Assembly: GCF_024137025.1 (NCBI RefSeq)
Contig: NZ_JAMYJR010000018.1
Location: 1-64,000 of the forward strand
DNA from: Paractinoplanes aksuensis
GTDB lineage: Bacteria > Actinomycetota > Actinomycetes > Mycobacteriales > Micromonosporaceae
Direction of reading: 5' to 3'
DNA length: 64,000 bases
Part shown: piece by piece, positions 34,195 through 45,904 of the stretch
How the letters are laid out: each line of letters starts with the position of its first letter
Numbering within the stretch: position 1 is the stretch's first letter
Position numbers and translations under genes: made by a program
Notes under the pieces: generated by a model
What the model was told of the DNA's origin: nothing
What the model saw: only the letters and a program-made list of their open reading frames with translations
Database searches by the model: none

Positions 34195-34656
34195 GTGCGT
34201 CATTACGCCGCGTATGGCTCAAACCTCGACCCGGCCCGCATGCGGGCCTACTGTCCGCACTCGCCCATGGTGGGCGTGGGGTGGATAGAAGGCTGGCGCC
34301 TGACCTTTGCCGGTGAGGGGGAAATCGGCAGCGAGGGCGCGGTCACGACGATCGTCGAGTCGCCCGGCGACCGCGTCTTCGTGTCGCTCTACGACGTCCA
34401 CCCGTGGGATGCGTCACAGCTCGACGAGGTCGAGGGGGTGACCGCGGGCGCATACCAGAAGGTCACCGTGCGTGTATCGACGCTCGAGGGTGAGTTCAGC
34501 GCCTGGGTCTATGTCTTCGCCGGCTACGAGGGTGGCCTGCCCACGGCGTGGTACCTGAGCGAGATCGCCACCGCGGCCGAGAAGGCGGGCGCCCCCGACG
34601 ACTACGTCGAGGAACTGCGCCGCCGCCCGACCGGCACGGCGTCACCCGAGGCCTAG
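34195..34656 (+). CDS. Gamma-glutamylcyclotransferase-like protein
   Basis: This is a 153-residue protein of the GGCT/AIG2 fold. The substrate-binding loop YAAYGSNLDPARM is at the N terminus and the candidate catalytic glutamate is in FAGYEGG. Members release 5-oxoproline from gamma-glutamyl compounds. GTG 34195 lies 87 bp from the divergent lpdA start. The pairing of a thiol-pool enzyme with a redox flavoprotein is suggestive only. The end shares CTAG with the stop of the convergent acetyltransferase gene. Confidence 0.82.
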   Translation: MRHYAAYGSNLDPARMRAYCPHSPMVGVGWIEGWRLTFAGEGEIGSEGAVTTIVESPGDRVFVSLYDVHPWDASQLDEVEGVTAGAYQKVTVRVSTLEGEFSAWVYVFAGYEGGLPTAWYLSEIATAAEKAGAPDDYVEELRRRPTGTASPEA

Positions 34657-35603
34657 ATCCACTTCTGGTAGATGTTGGCCTCGTACAGCGGCTTCATGCC
34701 GACGGCGAGGTAGAGCCGGGCGGCCTGCGTCGGGTTCTCCATGTCGACGCCCAGACCCGCCTTGTCGCGGCCTTTCGCGGCATAGGCGGCGAAGGCGCGC
34801 CGCAGCAGGGCTTCGCCCAGACCCCTTTTCCGGTACGACCCCAGCACCGCCAGCCGCTTGACCCAGCCCTCGCCCGAGTCCTCGTCGTAGGACGACTCGA
34901 GCACCCCGGCGACCACGCCGTCCACCTCGGCCACGAACCACTCGTCGAAGACCGGCGCCGGGTCGTCGGCGACCTGCTGGCGCCAGCTGTCGAAGGACGC
35001 GCTGCGGTGGTCGGAGTCGAGAAAAGCCCGCTCGATCACGCTGTGGAAGGCGCGCAGGTCGTCCTCGTCGTCGGCCCGGACCGTACGCAGGGTGACGCCC
35101 GACGGCGGCGCCGGGGCCTCGGCCGGCACGCCGCTCAGCGGGATCTGCATGCGGGCGTGTTGCTTGAGGAAGGCGAATCCGTGCTCGGTCAGCAGGTCGA
35201 TGTACGCGGTCTCGCTCGGCACCGCACCGGCCCGCACCTCGTACGTACGGTGGCCGAATTTGATCTTGCGCTCGTCGACCCGGGCCAGCATGAGCTCGAG
35301 CAACGGGCGCATGGCCGGAAGCCCGTCGCCGGGCCAGACGTACACCTCGATGAAGTCGCGGTTCTCGCCGGTCGCGTTGCCCGGATAGGTCCAGCCCACG
35401 ATGCGCCCGCCGGCGTCGAGCACGACCCAGACGTCGCGCTCCAGGTCGGTGTTGGGCTCGGTCAGCGCCTCGCGCACCTCTTCCGAGGTGTAGTCGGGGT
35501 ACCCCACGGCAGCGATGTCGCTGGCGTGCACCAGCGCGAGGATGGCCGGCGAGTCGTCGAGGGTGGGCCGGCGCACGCTCCAGCCGTCGGGAAGCTCAGT
35601 CAC
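34653..35603 (-). CDS. Tandem-GNAT acetyltransferase (MshD-like layout)
   Basis: The protein has 316 residues in two consecutive GNAT domains. The first (1-150) is degenerate. The second (170-316) has the acetyl-CoA motif VKRLAVLGSYRKRGLGEALL and the end NPTQAARLYLAVGM with YEANIYQKW. The layout equals mycothiol synthase MshD, but the end motif and sequence suit the broader group of MshD-like acetyltransferases, so mycothiol synthesis is not claimed. GTG 35603 is the start. Confidence 0.82.
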   Translation of the reverse strand: MTELPDGWSVRRPTLDDSPAILALVHASDIAAVGYPDYTSEEVREALTEPNTDLERDVWVVLDAGGRIVGWTYPGNATGENRDFIEVYVWPGDGLPAMRPLLELMLARVDERKIKFGHRTYEVRAGAVPSETAYIDLLTEHGFAFLKQHARMQIPLSGVPAEAPAPPSGVTLRTVRADDEDDLRAFHSVIERAFLDSDHRSASFDSWRQQVADDPAPVFDEWFVAEVDGVVAGVLESSYDEDSGEGWVKRLAVLGSYRKRGLGEALLRRAFAAYAAKGRDKAGLGVDMENPTQAARLYLAVGMKPLYEANIYQKWI

Positions 35604-35643
35604 CCGGGCATCGGATCACGACCCGGGCCCGCCGGGCGAGCCC

Positions 35644-36381
35644 TTATTGGGCCAGCCGGTGCCGCAGCGATTCCAGCAGGCCGATGAGTTCGACCCGTTC
35701 ACCCAGGTCGAGGGCCGCGTAGGCCTGCCCGGCCATCGCGTCGGCGACCGACTCGGCCCAGATCAACCGGCGGACGATCGGACCGGCCGGCGGATAGGGC
35801 GGCTGCCAGCCGAACGCGACGGCGCCGGTCTCGCCCTCGGGCCCGGCGATGATCGCCTGCAGCGGGGTGAGACCCCCGGCCCGTACGGCCACCAGCTGCA
35901 CGCCGAGGCGGTGCTCGTGCAGCAGGTGCAGGAGCACCGCCGCCTGCGCACCGGGCGTCTGGTCGGGCACCGGCATGGCCCGCCACGCGGCGAACAGCGG
36001 CAGCCCGGCGTAGTCGACCGCGGCCACCACGCGCCGGGTCAGCTCGTGCAGGCGGGCCAGCCGGGGGAAGCCGCCGAGCTGCTCACTGCCCCAGGTGCAC
36101 AGCTCGTGCAGGTGCCAGGTGGCGACCTCCATGGGCGCGGAGGTCTTGGCCGTCGCCTCCCAGCCGTCGATGACGGCCTCGGGCGCGATCATGCCGATCG
36201 ACGCGGCGACGGTCTCGGGGCGGACCTCGCCGAGCGCGCCGGCCCGGGCCGAAACGTGGTACGCCCAGCCGGAGAGGCCCAAGAGCCGGGCTCGGCGAAG
36301 GGTCTGGGGCGACTCGGCAAAGGCGCCCACTATCGTCGCGAGTCCCGTCTTGGCAGTGGCGGCAGCCTGTTCGGGTGTCAC
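35644..36381 (-). CDS. SCO6745/SalK-like conserved actinobacterial protein
   Basis: This is a 245-residue helical protein resembling the SCO6745 family (sometimes labelled evbL or SalK): ARLLGLSGWAYHVSARAGALG, then RPETVAASIGMIAPEAVIDGW, and the terminal GAVAFGWQPPYPPAGP with downstream acidic residues. The function of the family is unsettled; one branch is found in polyketide gene clusters. GTG 36381 matches the typical VTPEQAAA start, although the frame runs open further. The coiled-coil protein gene ends 68 bp upstream on the same strand. Confidence 0.72.
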   Translation of the reverse strand: MTPEQAAATAKTGLATIVGAFAESPQTLRRARLLGLSGWAYHVSARAGALGEVRPETVAASIGMIAPEAVIDGWEATAKTSAPMEVATWHLHELCTWGSEQLGGFPRLARLHELTRRVVAAVDYAGLPLFAAWRAMPVPDQTPGAQAAVLLHLLHEHRLGVQLVAVRAGGLTPLQAIIAGPEGETGAVAFGWQPPYPPAGPIVRRLIWAESVADAMAGQAYAALDLGERVELIGLLESLRHRLAQ

Positions 36382-36448
36382 CCGCCCGATTCTGCTCTCC
36401 CTGACACGTTCTGGAAAATATTCTTTCTGTTCCGGTGGACGATCCGGA

Positions 36449-37363
36449 TCAATCCGATAAGTCTGATTCAAGATCCTCCAGAGCGGCTTGTACGTCACCG
36501 ACCTGGCGCCGAGCAGCGGCCGCTTCCCGTTCGGCGAGGCGGCGGGCTTGCTTGCGGCGGGCCACTTCGGCCTGGGCTTCAGTACGTCGGCGTTCCAGTT
36601 CGGCCAGCTCGGCGTCCAGGTCCTCGACAACGTGACCAGCGTCACGTTCGGCCGCCTCGGCCTTCTCGAGCTGGGTGTCGGCCCGCTTCTCGGCCGACTG
36701 TGCGTTGGTCAGCTCGCGGCGCAGCTCCCGGCGGCGCTGCTCGAGCTCGCGGTGGCGCTTCTCCTCGGCCGCCCGCTCGCGGGCCGACTGCTGCGGGAAC
36801 TCGACGACCTCGCCGCCCTCGCCGTCACCCTCGTCGTCGATCTCGTCGGCGGCCTCGTCGGTGACCAGCCGCAGCCTGGGCCGGGGCACCTCGCCGAACC
36901 CGGCGTAGGTGGCGGCCCGGATCAACCGGCCGGTGCGCACCTGGGCCGCGATCTCGGGCTCGGCCAGCGCGGCGGTCAGCGTGGCCTCGACCTCGCCCAG
37001 CGGCAGCTTGGCCGACCGGTCCTCGTCGCGGGCCAGTTTGCCGGCCGCCGCGACCAGCGCCGAGACCACCTGGCGGCGCTGGGCGGTCAGCTCGCGCAGG
37101 GCCGAGCCGTCGAGACCGCGCTGGGCGTCGCGCAGCGCGGAGGACAGCTCGACCAGCTCCTCGATCAGCTCGGGCCGGCGCAGGGCGAGCAGGTTGACCA
37201 CCCAGGCGGCCACGGTCGGCTTCTTGAGGGCAGCCAGGCGCTTCGCGGTGGCTTTGTCGCCGGCCTGGCGGGCCTGCTCGATCGCGGCCGTGCGGGCGGC
37301 GACGAAGCCGTCCGGCGGGGACTCGTAGAGCCGCTGGATCAGCTCGTCGGTGGCGCTGGGCAC
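36449..37363 (-). CDS. Coiled-coil protein of unknown function
   Basis: This is a 304-residue protein. Residues 1-150 are helical with the conserved KRLAALKKPTVAAWVVNLLA block, a recognisable but unnamed actinobacterial motif. After an acidic hinge (ADEIDDEGDGEGGE), residues 190-300 form a long coiled coil rich in Glu, Arg and Ala. GTG 37363 lies one base after the MBL-fold gene stop, so the two are probably translated together. No enzymatic motif is visible. Confidence 0.7.
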   Translation of the reverse strand: MPSATDELIQRLYESPPDGFVAARTAAIEQARQAGDKATAKRLAALKKPTVAAWVVNLLALRRPELIEELVELSSALRDAQRGLDGSALRELTAQRRQVVSALVAAAGKLARDEDRSAKLPLGEVEATLTAALAEPEIAAQVRTGRLIRAATYAGFGEVPRPRLRLVTDEAADEIDDEGDGEGGEVVEFPQQSARERAAEEKRHRELEQRRRELRRELTNAQSAEKRADTQLEKAEAAERDAGHVVEDLDAELAELERRRTEAQAEVARRKQARRLAEREAAAARRQVGDVQAALEDLESDLSD

Positions 37364-37364
37364 G

Positions 37365-38000
37365 TCAGGCGATGCTAGTGCCGGGCGCGACGTGCGCGTA
37401 CTTCGTGCCGCCGAGTCGTTCGAGATGCCCGTCCGACACCTTGGCCCCGGTCTCGGTGAGCAGATAGTCGTGCAGGGCGAAGGCCCGCCCCGGCTTGACC
37501 GCGCGGACGAAGTCGATGGACTCGGAAAGCTTCATCCAAGGAGCATTCAACGGCGCGAAAAGCGTGTCCACCGTCGTGTCCTCCGGCACGGTGAACGAGT
37601 CACCGGGGTGGTACAGATTCGTGGCCCCGTCGGCGATCAGGTAGCCCACGTTCGCGATGCGCGGGATGTCGGGGTGAATGATCGCGTGCTGACCGCCGTA
37701 CACCCGGACCTGATAGCCCGCGGCCTCGAACGTCCCGCCGGGCTCGACCGCGGTGGCCACCTCGGCGAACTGCGGGTGCTGGCTCAGCACGTCGGCGTGG
37801 GCGAACAGCCGCAGACCGGGCCGCTTCCCGATCTCGTCGCCCAGCGCGTCGGGGTCGAGGTGGTCGAAGTGCTCGTGGGTGATGAGCACCGCGTCGGCGC
37901 CGTCGAGCGCCGCCCGCTCGCTGAACGCGCCCGGGTCGACCACGAGGACGCCCGCGCCCTCGACCCGCAGACAGGAATGGGTGAACTTCGTGATGCGCAC
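37365..38000 (-). CDS. Metallo-beta-lactamase-fold hydrolase
   Basis: This is a 211-residue MBL-fold protein of the UlaG-like/L-ascorbate-6-P lactonase-like group. The metal motif THEHFDHLD is intact, a histidine follows in GGQHAIIH, and an Asp is in LYHPGDSF. A GGAGGG ribosome site precedes GTG 38000. Such proteins cleave phosphoester or lactone bonds with two metal ions; the substrate is not inferable. It heads a likely two- or three-gene unit with the coiled-coil and SCO6745-like genes. Confidence 0.85.
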   Translation of the reverse strand: MRITKFTHSCLRVEGAGVLVVDPGAFSERAALDGADAVLITHEHFDHLDPDALGDEIGKRPGLRLFAHADVLSQHPQFAEVATAVEPGGTFEAAGYQVRVYGGQHAIIHPDIPRIANVGYLIADGATNLYHPGDSFTVPEDTTVDTLFAPLNAPWMKLSESIDFVRAVKPGRAFALHDYLLTETGAKVSDGHLERLGGTKYAHVAPGTSIA

Positions 38001-38108
38001 GGGATCCCTCCGCTGCCGATTCGTAACCGCTCATCTCGCAGTCTGCCGGAACCGGAATGGCTCCGCCGCACGTCCCAGGGGCACACCGAAACGGGGTTGG
38101 GAGAAAGC

Positions 38109-39086
38109 ATGCGCGCTTTTCGCTCGAGAACCACATATTTGCTCGGCACAGTCGTATTGACCGGCGTCCTGCTCGCTGGTTGCGGGTCCGGCGATTCGTC
38201 GGACTCGGCCGGCATGTCCGCGGCCGACGCCCCGGCCATGAACGAAGCGGCCCCGCAGAAGGCCGAGGGCGGCGGGTCGGGCACGCAGGCCGACACCCAG
38301 GCCAAGGCGCCCGACCTGCGGGTCGAGCAGCGCGACATCATTTATCGGGGCACCGTCACCGTACGGGTCGAGAACGTCGACGCCGCGGCCGGTCAGGCCG
38401 GGGGCATCGCCAAGACGGCCGGCGGCTTCGTCAGCGGTGACAACCGCAGCAGCGGCTCGGGCGCCGACACGGCGACGATGGAACTGCGCATCCCGGCCCC
38501 CAAGTTCGACGCGGCCGTGGCCCAGCTGGCCAAGCTCGGCACCGAGGAGCAGCGCCAGATCAGCACCGAGGACGTCACCGAGCAGACCATCGACCTCGAC
38601 GCCCGGATCACCGTGCAGCAGGCCCGGGTCGACAGCGGCCGCAAGCTGCTGGCCCAGGCCAAGTCGCTCAACGACCTGGTCATGCTCGAGCGCGAGGTGG
38701 CGACCCGCGAGGCCGACCTGGCATCGCTGCAGGCCAAGAAGCGCAATCTGGCCGACCTGACGGCCCTTTCGACGATCACCGTGACGCTGCTCGACCCCGA
38801 GGCCGACGCGGTGGTCGAGGAGGGGCCGCCCGGGTTCCTGAGCGGGCTCGGCGCGGGCTGGGACGCGTTGCTGGCGTCGCTGCGGGTGCTGCTGACCGTG
38901 CTGGGCGCGTTGCTGCCCTGGCTCATCGCATTCGGGCTGCCGATCTGGGGCATCCTTTACGCCGTACGCCGTTACAACCGCACCCGCCGGGCCGCGCACC
39001 CGGCCCCGGCGTATGCGCACCAGCCCCCGCCGGCGGCGCAGCCCCCAGTGTCGGGACCGCCCGCGCAGCAGGACCAGCAGCCGTAA
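38109..39086 (+). CDS. DUF4349 lipoprotein with C-terminal transmembrane segment
   Basis: This is a 325-residue protein. A lipoprotein signal peptide with lipobox LLAGC (Cys about 24) precedes a Ser/Ala-rich spacer. A DUF4349 domain follows with IYRGTVTVRVENVDAAA, GGFVSGDNR and the coiled-coil VMLEREVATREADLASLQAK. A transmembrane helix (near 265-290) and a Pro/Ala-rich tail end it. DUF4349 is an extracytoplasmic domain of unknown role, often on stress-related membrane proteins. The GGGAG before ATG 38109 is a good ribosome site. It ends three bases from the convergent peptidase-like gene. Confidence 0.85.
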   Translation: MRAFRSRTTYLLGTVVLTGVLLAGCGSGDSSDSAGMSAADAPAMNEAAPQKAEGGGSGTQADTQAKAPDLRVEQRDIIYRGTVTVRVENVDAAAGQAGGIAKTAGGFVSGDNRSSGSGADTATMELRIPAPKFDAAVAQLAKLGTEEQRQISTEDVTEQTIDLDARITVQQARVDSGRKLLAQAKSLNDLVMLEREVATREADLASLQAKKRNLADLTALSTITVTLLDPEADAVVEEGPPGFLSGLGAGWDALLASLRVLLTVLGALLPWLIAFGLPIWGILYAVRRYNRTRRAAHPAPAYAHQPPPAAQPPVSGPPAQQDQQP

Positions 39087-39089
39087 GAC

Positions 39090-40346
39090 CTAGAACGCGG
39101 CCGTCGCCAGGGCGGCGAGGGCGGTGTGGACCATCACGCGGACGCCGTAGCCGATGCAGCTCTCGTCCACATCGAAGTCGCCCTGGTGCAGGTCGTGCTT
39201 CTCGTCCGAGCCGGGCACCCCGGTGCCCAGCCGGATCATCGCCCCCGGCACCTGGTCGAGATAGAACGCGAAGTCCTCGCCGCCCATGCTGATCTCGGCC
39301 TCGACCACCCGCTCGGCGCCGAGCGCGGCCCCGGCCGCCCCGGCGATCACCGCGGCCGCCATCCGGTCGTTGATCACCGGCGGGACGCCGCGGTGATAGC
39401 CCACCTCGACCTGGGCCCCGGTCGGTGCGACCACGTCCTTGATCAGCTGGGTGACCAGCTCGGGGGCCGTCCGCCAGGCGTCGCGCGAGAGGATGCGCAC
39501 GGTGCCCCGGGCCACGCCCTCACCCGGGATGGCGTTGAACGCCTCGCCCGCGTGCACCGCGCCCCACACCATCGACAGGCCGGCCCGCGGGTCGACCCGG
39601 CGACCGAGCAGCGCCGGCACGTCCACGATGACCTTGCTCAGGGCGTACACCAGATCGGCCGTCAGGTGAGGCCGGGCGGTGTGCCCGCCGGGGCCGCTCA
39701 GCTTGATGTCGACCGTGTCGGCGGCCGCGGTGAACGGGCCCGAGCGCACCCCGATCAGCCCGGACGGCAGCTGCGGGTAGCAGTGCAGCGCGAAGATCGC
39801 GGCGACGTCCTTGAGCGCGCCCGCGGCGATCAGCTTGGGCGCACCCGACGGAACCGTCTCCTCGGCGCACTGGAAGATCAGCCGGACCCGGCCCGGCAGC
39901 TGACCGCTCTCGGCCAGCTGCTGCAGGGCCAGGCCGAGCCCGAGCATCACAGTGGTGTGCACGTCGTGACCGCAGGCGTGCGCGACCTTGGGCACGGTGG
40001 ACTTGTAAGGCACGTCCTTGAGGTCTTGCAGCGGCAGCGCGTCGAGGTCGGCGCGGAACGCGATGACCCGGTCGCCCTCGCCGATGTCACAGAACAGACC
40101 GTTGCCCTCGGGCAGCATCTGCGGCGAGAGCCCGGCCACGGCGAGCTCGCGGGCGACCAGGGCCGCCGTCTCGAACTCGTGATAGGACGGCTCGGGGTGG
40201 GCGTGAATGTGCCGACGAATAGCTACGAGCTCCGCGCCACGGGTGGCGAGCCAGCGGTCGAGCTGGCCGGGCAGGGGCTCGGCGCCGGGCAGCGGCCCGG
40301 GCCACTCCGCTTGGGCCCCTTCGGGCTCCGTCAGAGTAGTAGTCAC
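39090..40346 (-). CDS. M20D-family amidohydrolase
   Basis: This is a 418-residue zinc-dependent hydrolase of the HmrA/IAA-amino-acid hydrolase group. Metal ligands lie in HACGHDVH and in CAEETVPSG (catalytic glutamate and metal glutamate), a histidine in FALHCYP is conserved, and a dimerisation insert contains GGHTARPH. The late MGGEDFAFYL supplies the last ligand. It removes acyl or amino-acid groups from amides or small peptides. GTG 40346 begins after a Gly-rich leader. The N terminus has about 25 low-complexity residues. Confidence 0.9.
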   Translation of the reverse strand: MTTTLTEPEGAQAEWPGPLPGAEPLPGQLDRWLATRGAELVAIRRHIHAHPEPSYHEFETAALVARELAVAGLSPQMLPEGNGLFCDIGEGDRVIAFRADLDALPLQDLKDVPYKSTVPKVAHACGHDVHTTVMLGLGLALQQLAESGQLPGRVRLIFQCAEETVPSGAPKLIAAGALKDVAAIFALHCYPQLPSGLIGVRSGPFTAAADTVDIKLSGPGGHTARPHLTADLVYALSKVIVDVPALLGRRVDPRAGLSMVWGAVHAGEAFNAIPGEGVARGTVRILSRDAWRTAPELVTQLIKDVVAPTGAQVEVGYHRGVPPVINDRMAAAVIAGAAGAALGAERVVEAEISMGGEDFAFYLDQVPGAMIRLGTGVPGSDEKHDLHQGDFDVDESCIGYGVRVMVHTALAALATAAF

Positions 40347-40556
40347 GTCGGTTTCCGCACTCTCGAAGTTTTGTCAGGTTTTTGTGACGCGCGACAGCTT
40401 AGACCGTTTTAGGTGACGCTGTGCAACGCCATTCCCGTGCCGAGTGGATAGCGCGCGGTGACAAAAGACCTGGGTACGGGAGCTGGTGGCTCCCATCACC
40501 CCTACAACCTGTTACGAATGTGGAGGTGACGCAGGTTCAACGGTGCCACGCGGTGG

Positions 40557-42122
40557 TCAGAAACGCTCGACCGGGTGGTGGACGCCCCACACACCGCGCA
40601 AGGTGTGGCACACCTCGCCCACAGTGGCACGAAGGCGCAACGCCTCTTTCATCAAAGGTAGGACGTTCTCGCTCCCACCGGCGGCCTTCGCCAAATCCGC
40701 CAGGGCGGCCTCGACCGCGGCGTTGTCACGCCCGGCGCGCAGAGCGGCCAGCCGGGCCACCTGGGCCGCCTCGATCGCCGGGTCGACGCGGAGCGGCTCG
40801 TAGCGTTCCTCCTCGTCGGCCGCGAACCGGTTGACGCCGACCACGACCCGCTCGCCGCTGTCGATCTCGTTGGCGATCCGGTAGGCCGAGGCCTCGATCT
40901 CTTGCTTCTGGAAACCCTGCTCGATGGCGTCGACGGCCGAGCCGTACGAGAAGACGCGCTCGATCAGTTCGGCCGCCTGCCGCTCCACCTCGTCGGTCAT
41001 CGCCTCGATGGCGTACGACCCGGCGAACGGGTCGACCGTGCCGGTCAGGCCCGATTCGTACGCCAGCACCTGCTGGGTGCGCAGGGCCAGGCGGGCCGAT
41101 TTCTCGGTGGGCAGCGCGATCGCCTCGTCATAGGCGTTCGTGTGCAGCGACTGGGTGCCGCCGGCCACCGCACCCAGGGCCTGGATGGCCACCCGCACCA
41201 GGTTGACCTCGGGCTGCTGGGCGGTGAGCTGCACGCCCGCGGTCTGGGTGTGGAACCGCAGCATGAGCGACTTCGGATTCTGCGCGCCGAATTCCTCACG
41301 CATGATCCGAGCCCACATGCGCCGGGCCGCGCGGAACTTGGCGATCTCTTCCAGGAGGGTGGTGCGGGCGACGAAGAAAAATGACAGCCGGGGTGCAAAA
41401 TCATCGACGGCGAGGCCGGCCGCGAGCGCGGCCCGTACGTACTCGATGCCGTTGGCCAGCGTGAAGGCGATTTCCTGTGCGGGCGAGGCCCCGGCCTCGG
41501 CCATGTGATAGCCGGAGATCGAAATAGTGTTCCATTTCGGGATCTCGGACCGGCAATAGGCGAATGTGTCGGCGACCAGCCGCAACGACGGTTTCGGCGG
41601 GAAGATGTAGGTGCCCCGCGCGATGTATTCCTTCAAGATGTCGTTCTGGATCGTGCCCTGCAGCGCCGACCCGGGCAGGCCCTGCTCCTCGGCCACCAGC
41701 TGATAGAGCAGCAGCAGCACCGAGCCCGGCGCGTTGATGGTCATCGAGGTCGAGACCTGGTCGAGCGGGATGCCCTGGAAGAGCTGGCGCATGTCGTCGA
41801 TCGAGTCGATGGCCACGCCGACCTTGCCGACCTCGCCGTGCGCGATCGCCTCGTCGGAGTCGTAGCCCATCTGGGTGGGCAGGTCGAACGCCACCGACAG
41901 GCCCATCGTGCCCGCGGCCAGCAGCTGGTGGTAGCGCGCGTTGGACTCGGCCGCCGTGCCGAAACCGGCGTACTGCCGCATCGTCCACGGGCGTTTCGTG
42001 TACATCGTCGGGTAGACGCCGCGGGTGTACGGGAACTCGCCCGGTTCGCCGATCGGGGCCTCCGGCGCCACGTCCCCGGGTTCGTACACCGGCTTGATCT
42101 CAAAACCCGACTCCGCGTTCAC
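40557..42122 (-). CDS. Acyl-CoA mutase large subunit (methylmalonyl-CoA mutase family)
   Basis: This is a 521-residue protein covering only the substrate-binding TIM barrel of B12-dependent acyl-CoA mutases: RGVYPTMYTKRPWTMRQYAG, GLSVAFDLPTQMGYDSDEA, GTIQNDILKEYIARGTYIFP and LRFHTQTAGVQLTAQQPEVN. The cobalamin-binding domain is absent and must come from a separate small subunit not present here. Substrate (methylmalonyl, isobutyryl, ethylmalonyl) cannot be read by eye. AGGA precedes GTG 42122 at eight bases. It links metabolically to the propionyl-CoA carboxylase genes in this window. Confidence 0.9.
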   Translation of the reverse strand: MNAESGFEIKPVYEPGDVAPEAPIGEPGEFPYTRGVYPTMYTKRPWTMRQYAGFGTAAESNARYHQLLAAGTMGLSVAFDLPTQMGYDSDEAIAHGEVGKVGVAIDSIDDMRQLFQGIPLDQVSTSMTINAPGSVLLLLYQLVAEEQGLPGSALQGTIQNDILKEYIARGTYIFPPKPSLRLVADTFAYCRSEIPKWNTISISGYHMAEAGASPAQEIAFTLANGIEYVRAALAAGLAVDDFAPRLSFFFVARTTLLEEIAKFRAARRMWARIMREEFGAQNPKSLMLRFHTQTAGVQLTAQQPEVNLVRVAIQALGAVAGGTQSLHTNAYDEAIALPTEKSARLALRTQQVLAYESGLTGTVDPFAGSYAIEAMTDEVERQAAELIERVFSYGSAVDAIEQGFQKQEIEASAYRIANEIDSGERVVVGVNRFAADEEERYEPLRVDPAIEAAQVARLAALRAGRDNAAVEAALADLAKAAGGSENVLPLMKEALRLRATVGEVCHTLRGVWGVHHPVERF

Positions 42123-42316
42123 ATCGGGAATCCTAAGGCTTCGTTCAACCCTGGAGCGTGAGGACTTTCGCACTCTGCGTCCGAATCCTTCGACACAATG
42201 CGATTTCACCGTCACCTACCGTCGAGTTCACCGGAACACGGCGACAGTGACTTTCAAATCGGGGCCGGGACACGGCAAGATAGCGGGGTTGGTCGAAGGC
42301 CCCCTAAACCCCCTCG

Positions 42317-44239
<1,923 letters not shown>

Positions 44240-44266
44240 GCGGTCGCGGCGTGCTATCAATCCCTG

Positions 44267-45904
44267 ATGGCGCCTGACGACTTGAAGAGCCTGGCCGACG
44301 CGTGGCTGGCCGACGACCCGGACCCGGCCACGCGGGACGAGCTGACCCGGCTGATCGCCGGGCTGCCCGGCACCGAGGCCGAACTGCGCGACCGGTTCGC
44401 CGGCCCGCTCACCTTCGGCACGGCCGGGCTACGGGGACGGCTGCGGGCCGGGCCCAACGGCATGAACCTGGCCGTCGTAACGCGGGCCGCGGCCGGGCTC
44501 GTCGGCTGGCTGGCATCGCAGGGTGGCCAGGGTCCGCTGGTGATCGGGTACGACGCCCGGCACGGCTCGAAAGAGTTCGCCGAGCAGACGGCCCGGGTCG
44601 CCACCGGGTCGGGCCGGGACGCGCTGGTCATGCCCGCGTTGCGGCCGACCCCGGTGCTGGCCTACGCCGTCCGCGCGCTCGACGCCGTGGCCGGCGTGAT
44701 GGTCACCGCCAGCCACAACCCGCCCCAGGACAACGGCTACAAGGTCTATCTGGGCCGTGAGCTGGGCGGCCCGGCCGGTGACGGCGCCCAGATCGTGCCG
44801 CCGGCCGACGCCGGCATCGAGGCCGCCATCCGCGCCATCGGGCCGATCGCCGACATCCCGCTCGGCTCGACCGGCACGCTGATCGATGAAAAGACCGTCG
44901 AGGGGTACGCCCGGAGTGCCGCCGCCGTCCTCAGCGCGGACGGGCCGCGTGATCTCGCGGTGGCGTACACACCGATGCACGGTGTCGGGGGCGCCACGCT
45001 GCTGGCCGCGTTCGCGGCCGCCGGTTTCCCGGCCCCGGCCGTGGTGGCGGCGCAGGCCGAGCCCGACCCCGAGTTCCCGACCGTCGCCTTCCCCAACCCG
45101 GAGGAGCCGGGCGCCATGGACCGGCTGCTCGCGCTGGCCGCCTCGACCGGCGCCGACCTGGCCATCGCCAACGACCCCGACGCCGACCGGTGCGCGGTGG
45201 CCGTTCCGACCGGCGACGGCGGGTGGCGGGCGCTGCGCGGGGACGAGCTGGGCGCCCTGCTGGGTGATCACCTGATCCGGCGGGGTGTGCCCGGGACGTA
45301 CGCGACCACGATCGTCTCGTCGCAGCTGCTGGGCCGCCTGTGCGCGGCCCGGGGCGTGCCCTACGCCGAGACGCTGACCGGGTTCAAGTGGATCGTGCGG
45401 GCGGCCGACGAGCTGGCCTACGGCTACGAGGAGGCGCTCGGCTACTGCGTGGCGCCCGGCATGGTGCGCGACAAGGACGGCATCACCGCCGCGCTGACGG
45501 TGGCCGAGCTCGCGGCCGGGCTCAAGGCCGAGGGGCGCACCCTGGCCGACCGGCTCGACGAGCTGGCCGCCGAGTTCGGCGTGCACGCCACCGACCAGCT
45601 CTCGGTGCGGGTCGACGACCTGGCCGAGATCGGAGCGGCCATGACCCGGGCCCGGCAGGCGCCGCCGGCCACGCTGCTCGGAGCGCCCGCGAGCGTGACC
45701 GACGATGCCGCCAACAACGTGCTGACCTTCCGCACCGGCGCGGTGCGGGCCGTGATCCGGCCGTCCGGCACCGAGCCCAAGCTCAAGGCGTACCTCGAGG
45801 TGGTCGAGCCGGTCGGCGCGGCGGGCCTGGCCGCGGCCCGGGAACGGGCCGGCCGGGGCCTGGTCGAGCTGCGGCGCGAGATCGCCGCCGCTCTCGGCGT
45901 CTGA
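44267..45904 (+). CDS. Phospho-sugar mutase (phosphoglucomutase/phosphomannomutase)
   Basis: This is a 545-residue alpha-D-phosphohexomutase. The active-site serine lies in TASHNPP, the Mg-binding loop is NDPDADRC, the sugar-recognition loop is GFKWI, and the phosphate-binding end is RPSGTEPKLKAYLE. It moves phosphate between positions 1 and 6 of hexose phosphates, or 1 and 5 of ribose in the related phosphopentomutase role. Being near upp and deoC, a nucleoside/deoxyribose salvage role is possible. ATG 44267 is the start; the stop abuts the stop of the convergent GPP34 gene. Confidence 0.9.
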   Translation: MAPDDLKSLADAWLADDPDPATRDELTRLIAGLPGTEAELRDRFAGPLTFGTAGLRGRLRAGPNGMNLAVVTRAAAGLVGWLASQGGQGPLVIGYDARHGSKEFAEQTARVATGSGRDALVMPALRPTPVLAYAVRALDAVAGVMVTASHNPPQDNGYKVYLGRELGGPAGDGAQIVPPADAGIEAAIRAIGPIADIPLGSTGTLIDEKTVEGYARSAAAVLSADGPRDLAVAYTPMHGVGGATLLAAFAAAGFPAPAVVAAQAEPDPEFPTVAFPNPEEPGAMDRLLALAASTGADLAIANDPDADRCAVAVPTGDGGWRALRGDELGALLGDHLIRRGVPGTYATTIVSSQLLGRLCAARGVPYAETLTGFKWIVRAADELAYGYEEALGYCVAPGMVRDKDGITAALTVAELAAGLKAEGRTLADRLDELAAEFGVHATDQLSVRVDDLAEIGAAMTRARQAPPATLLGAPASVTDDAANNVLTFRTGAVRAVIRPSGTEPKLKAYLEVVEPVGAAGLAAARERAGRGLVELRREIAAALGV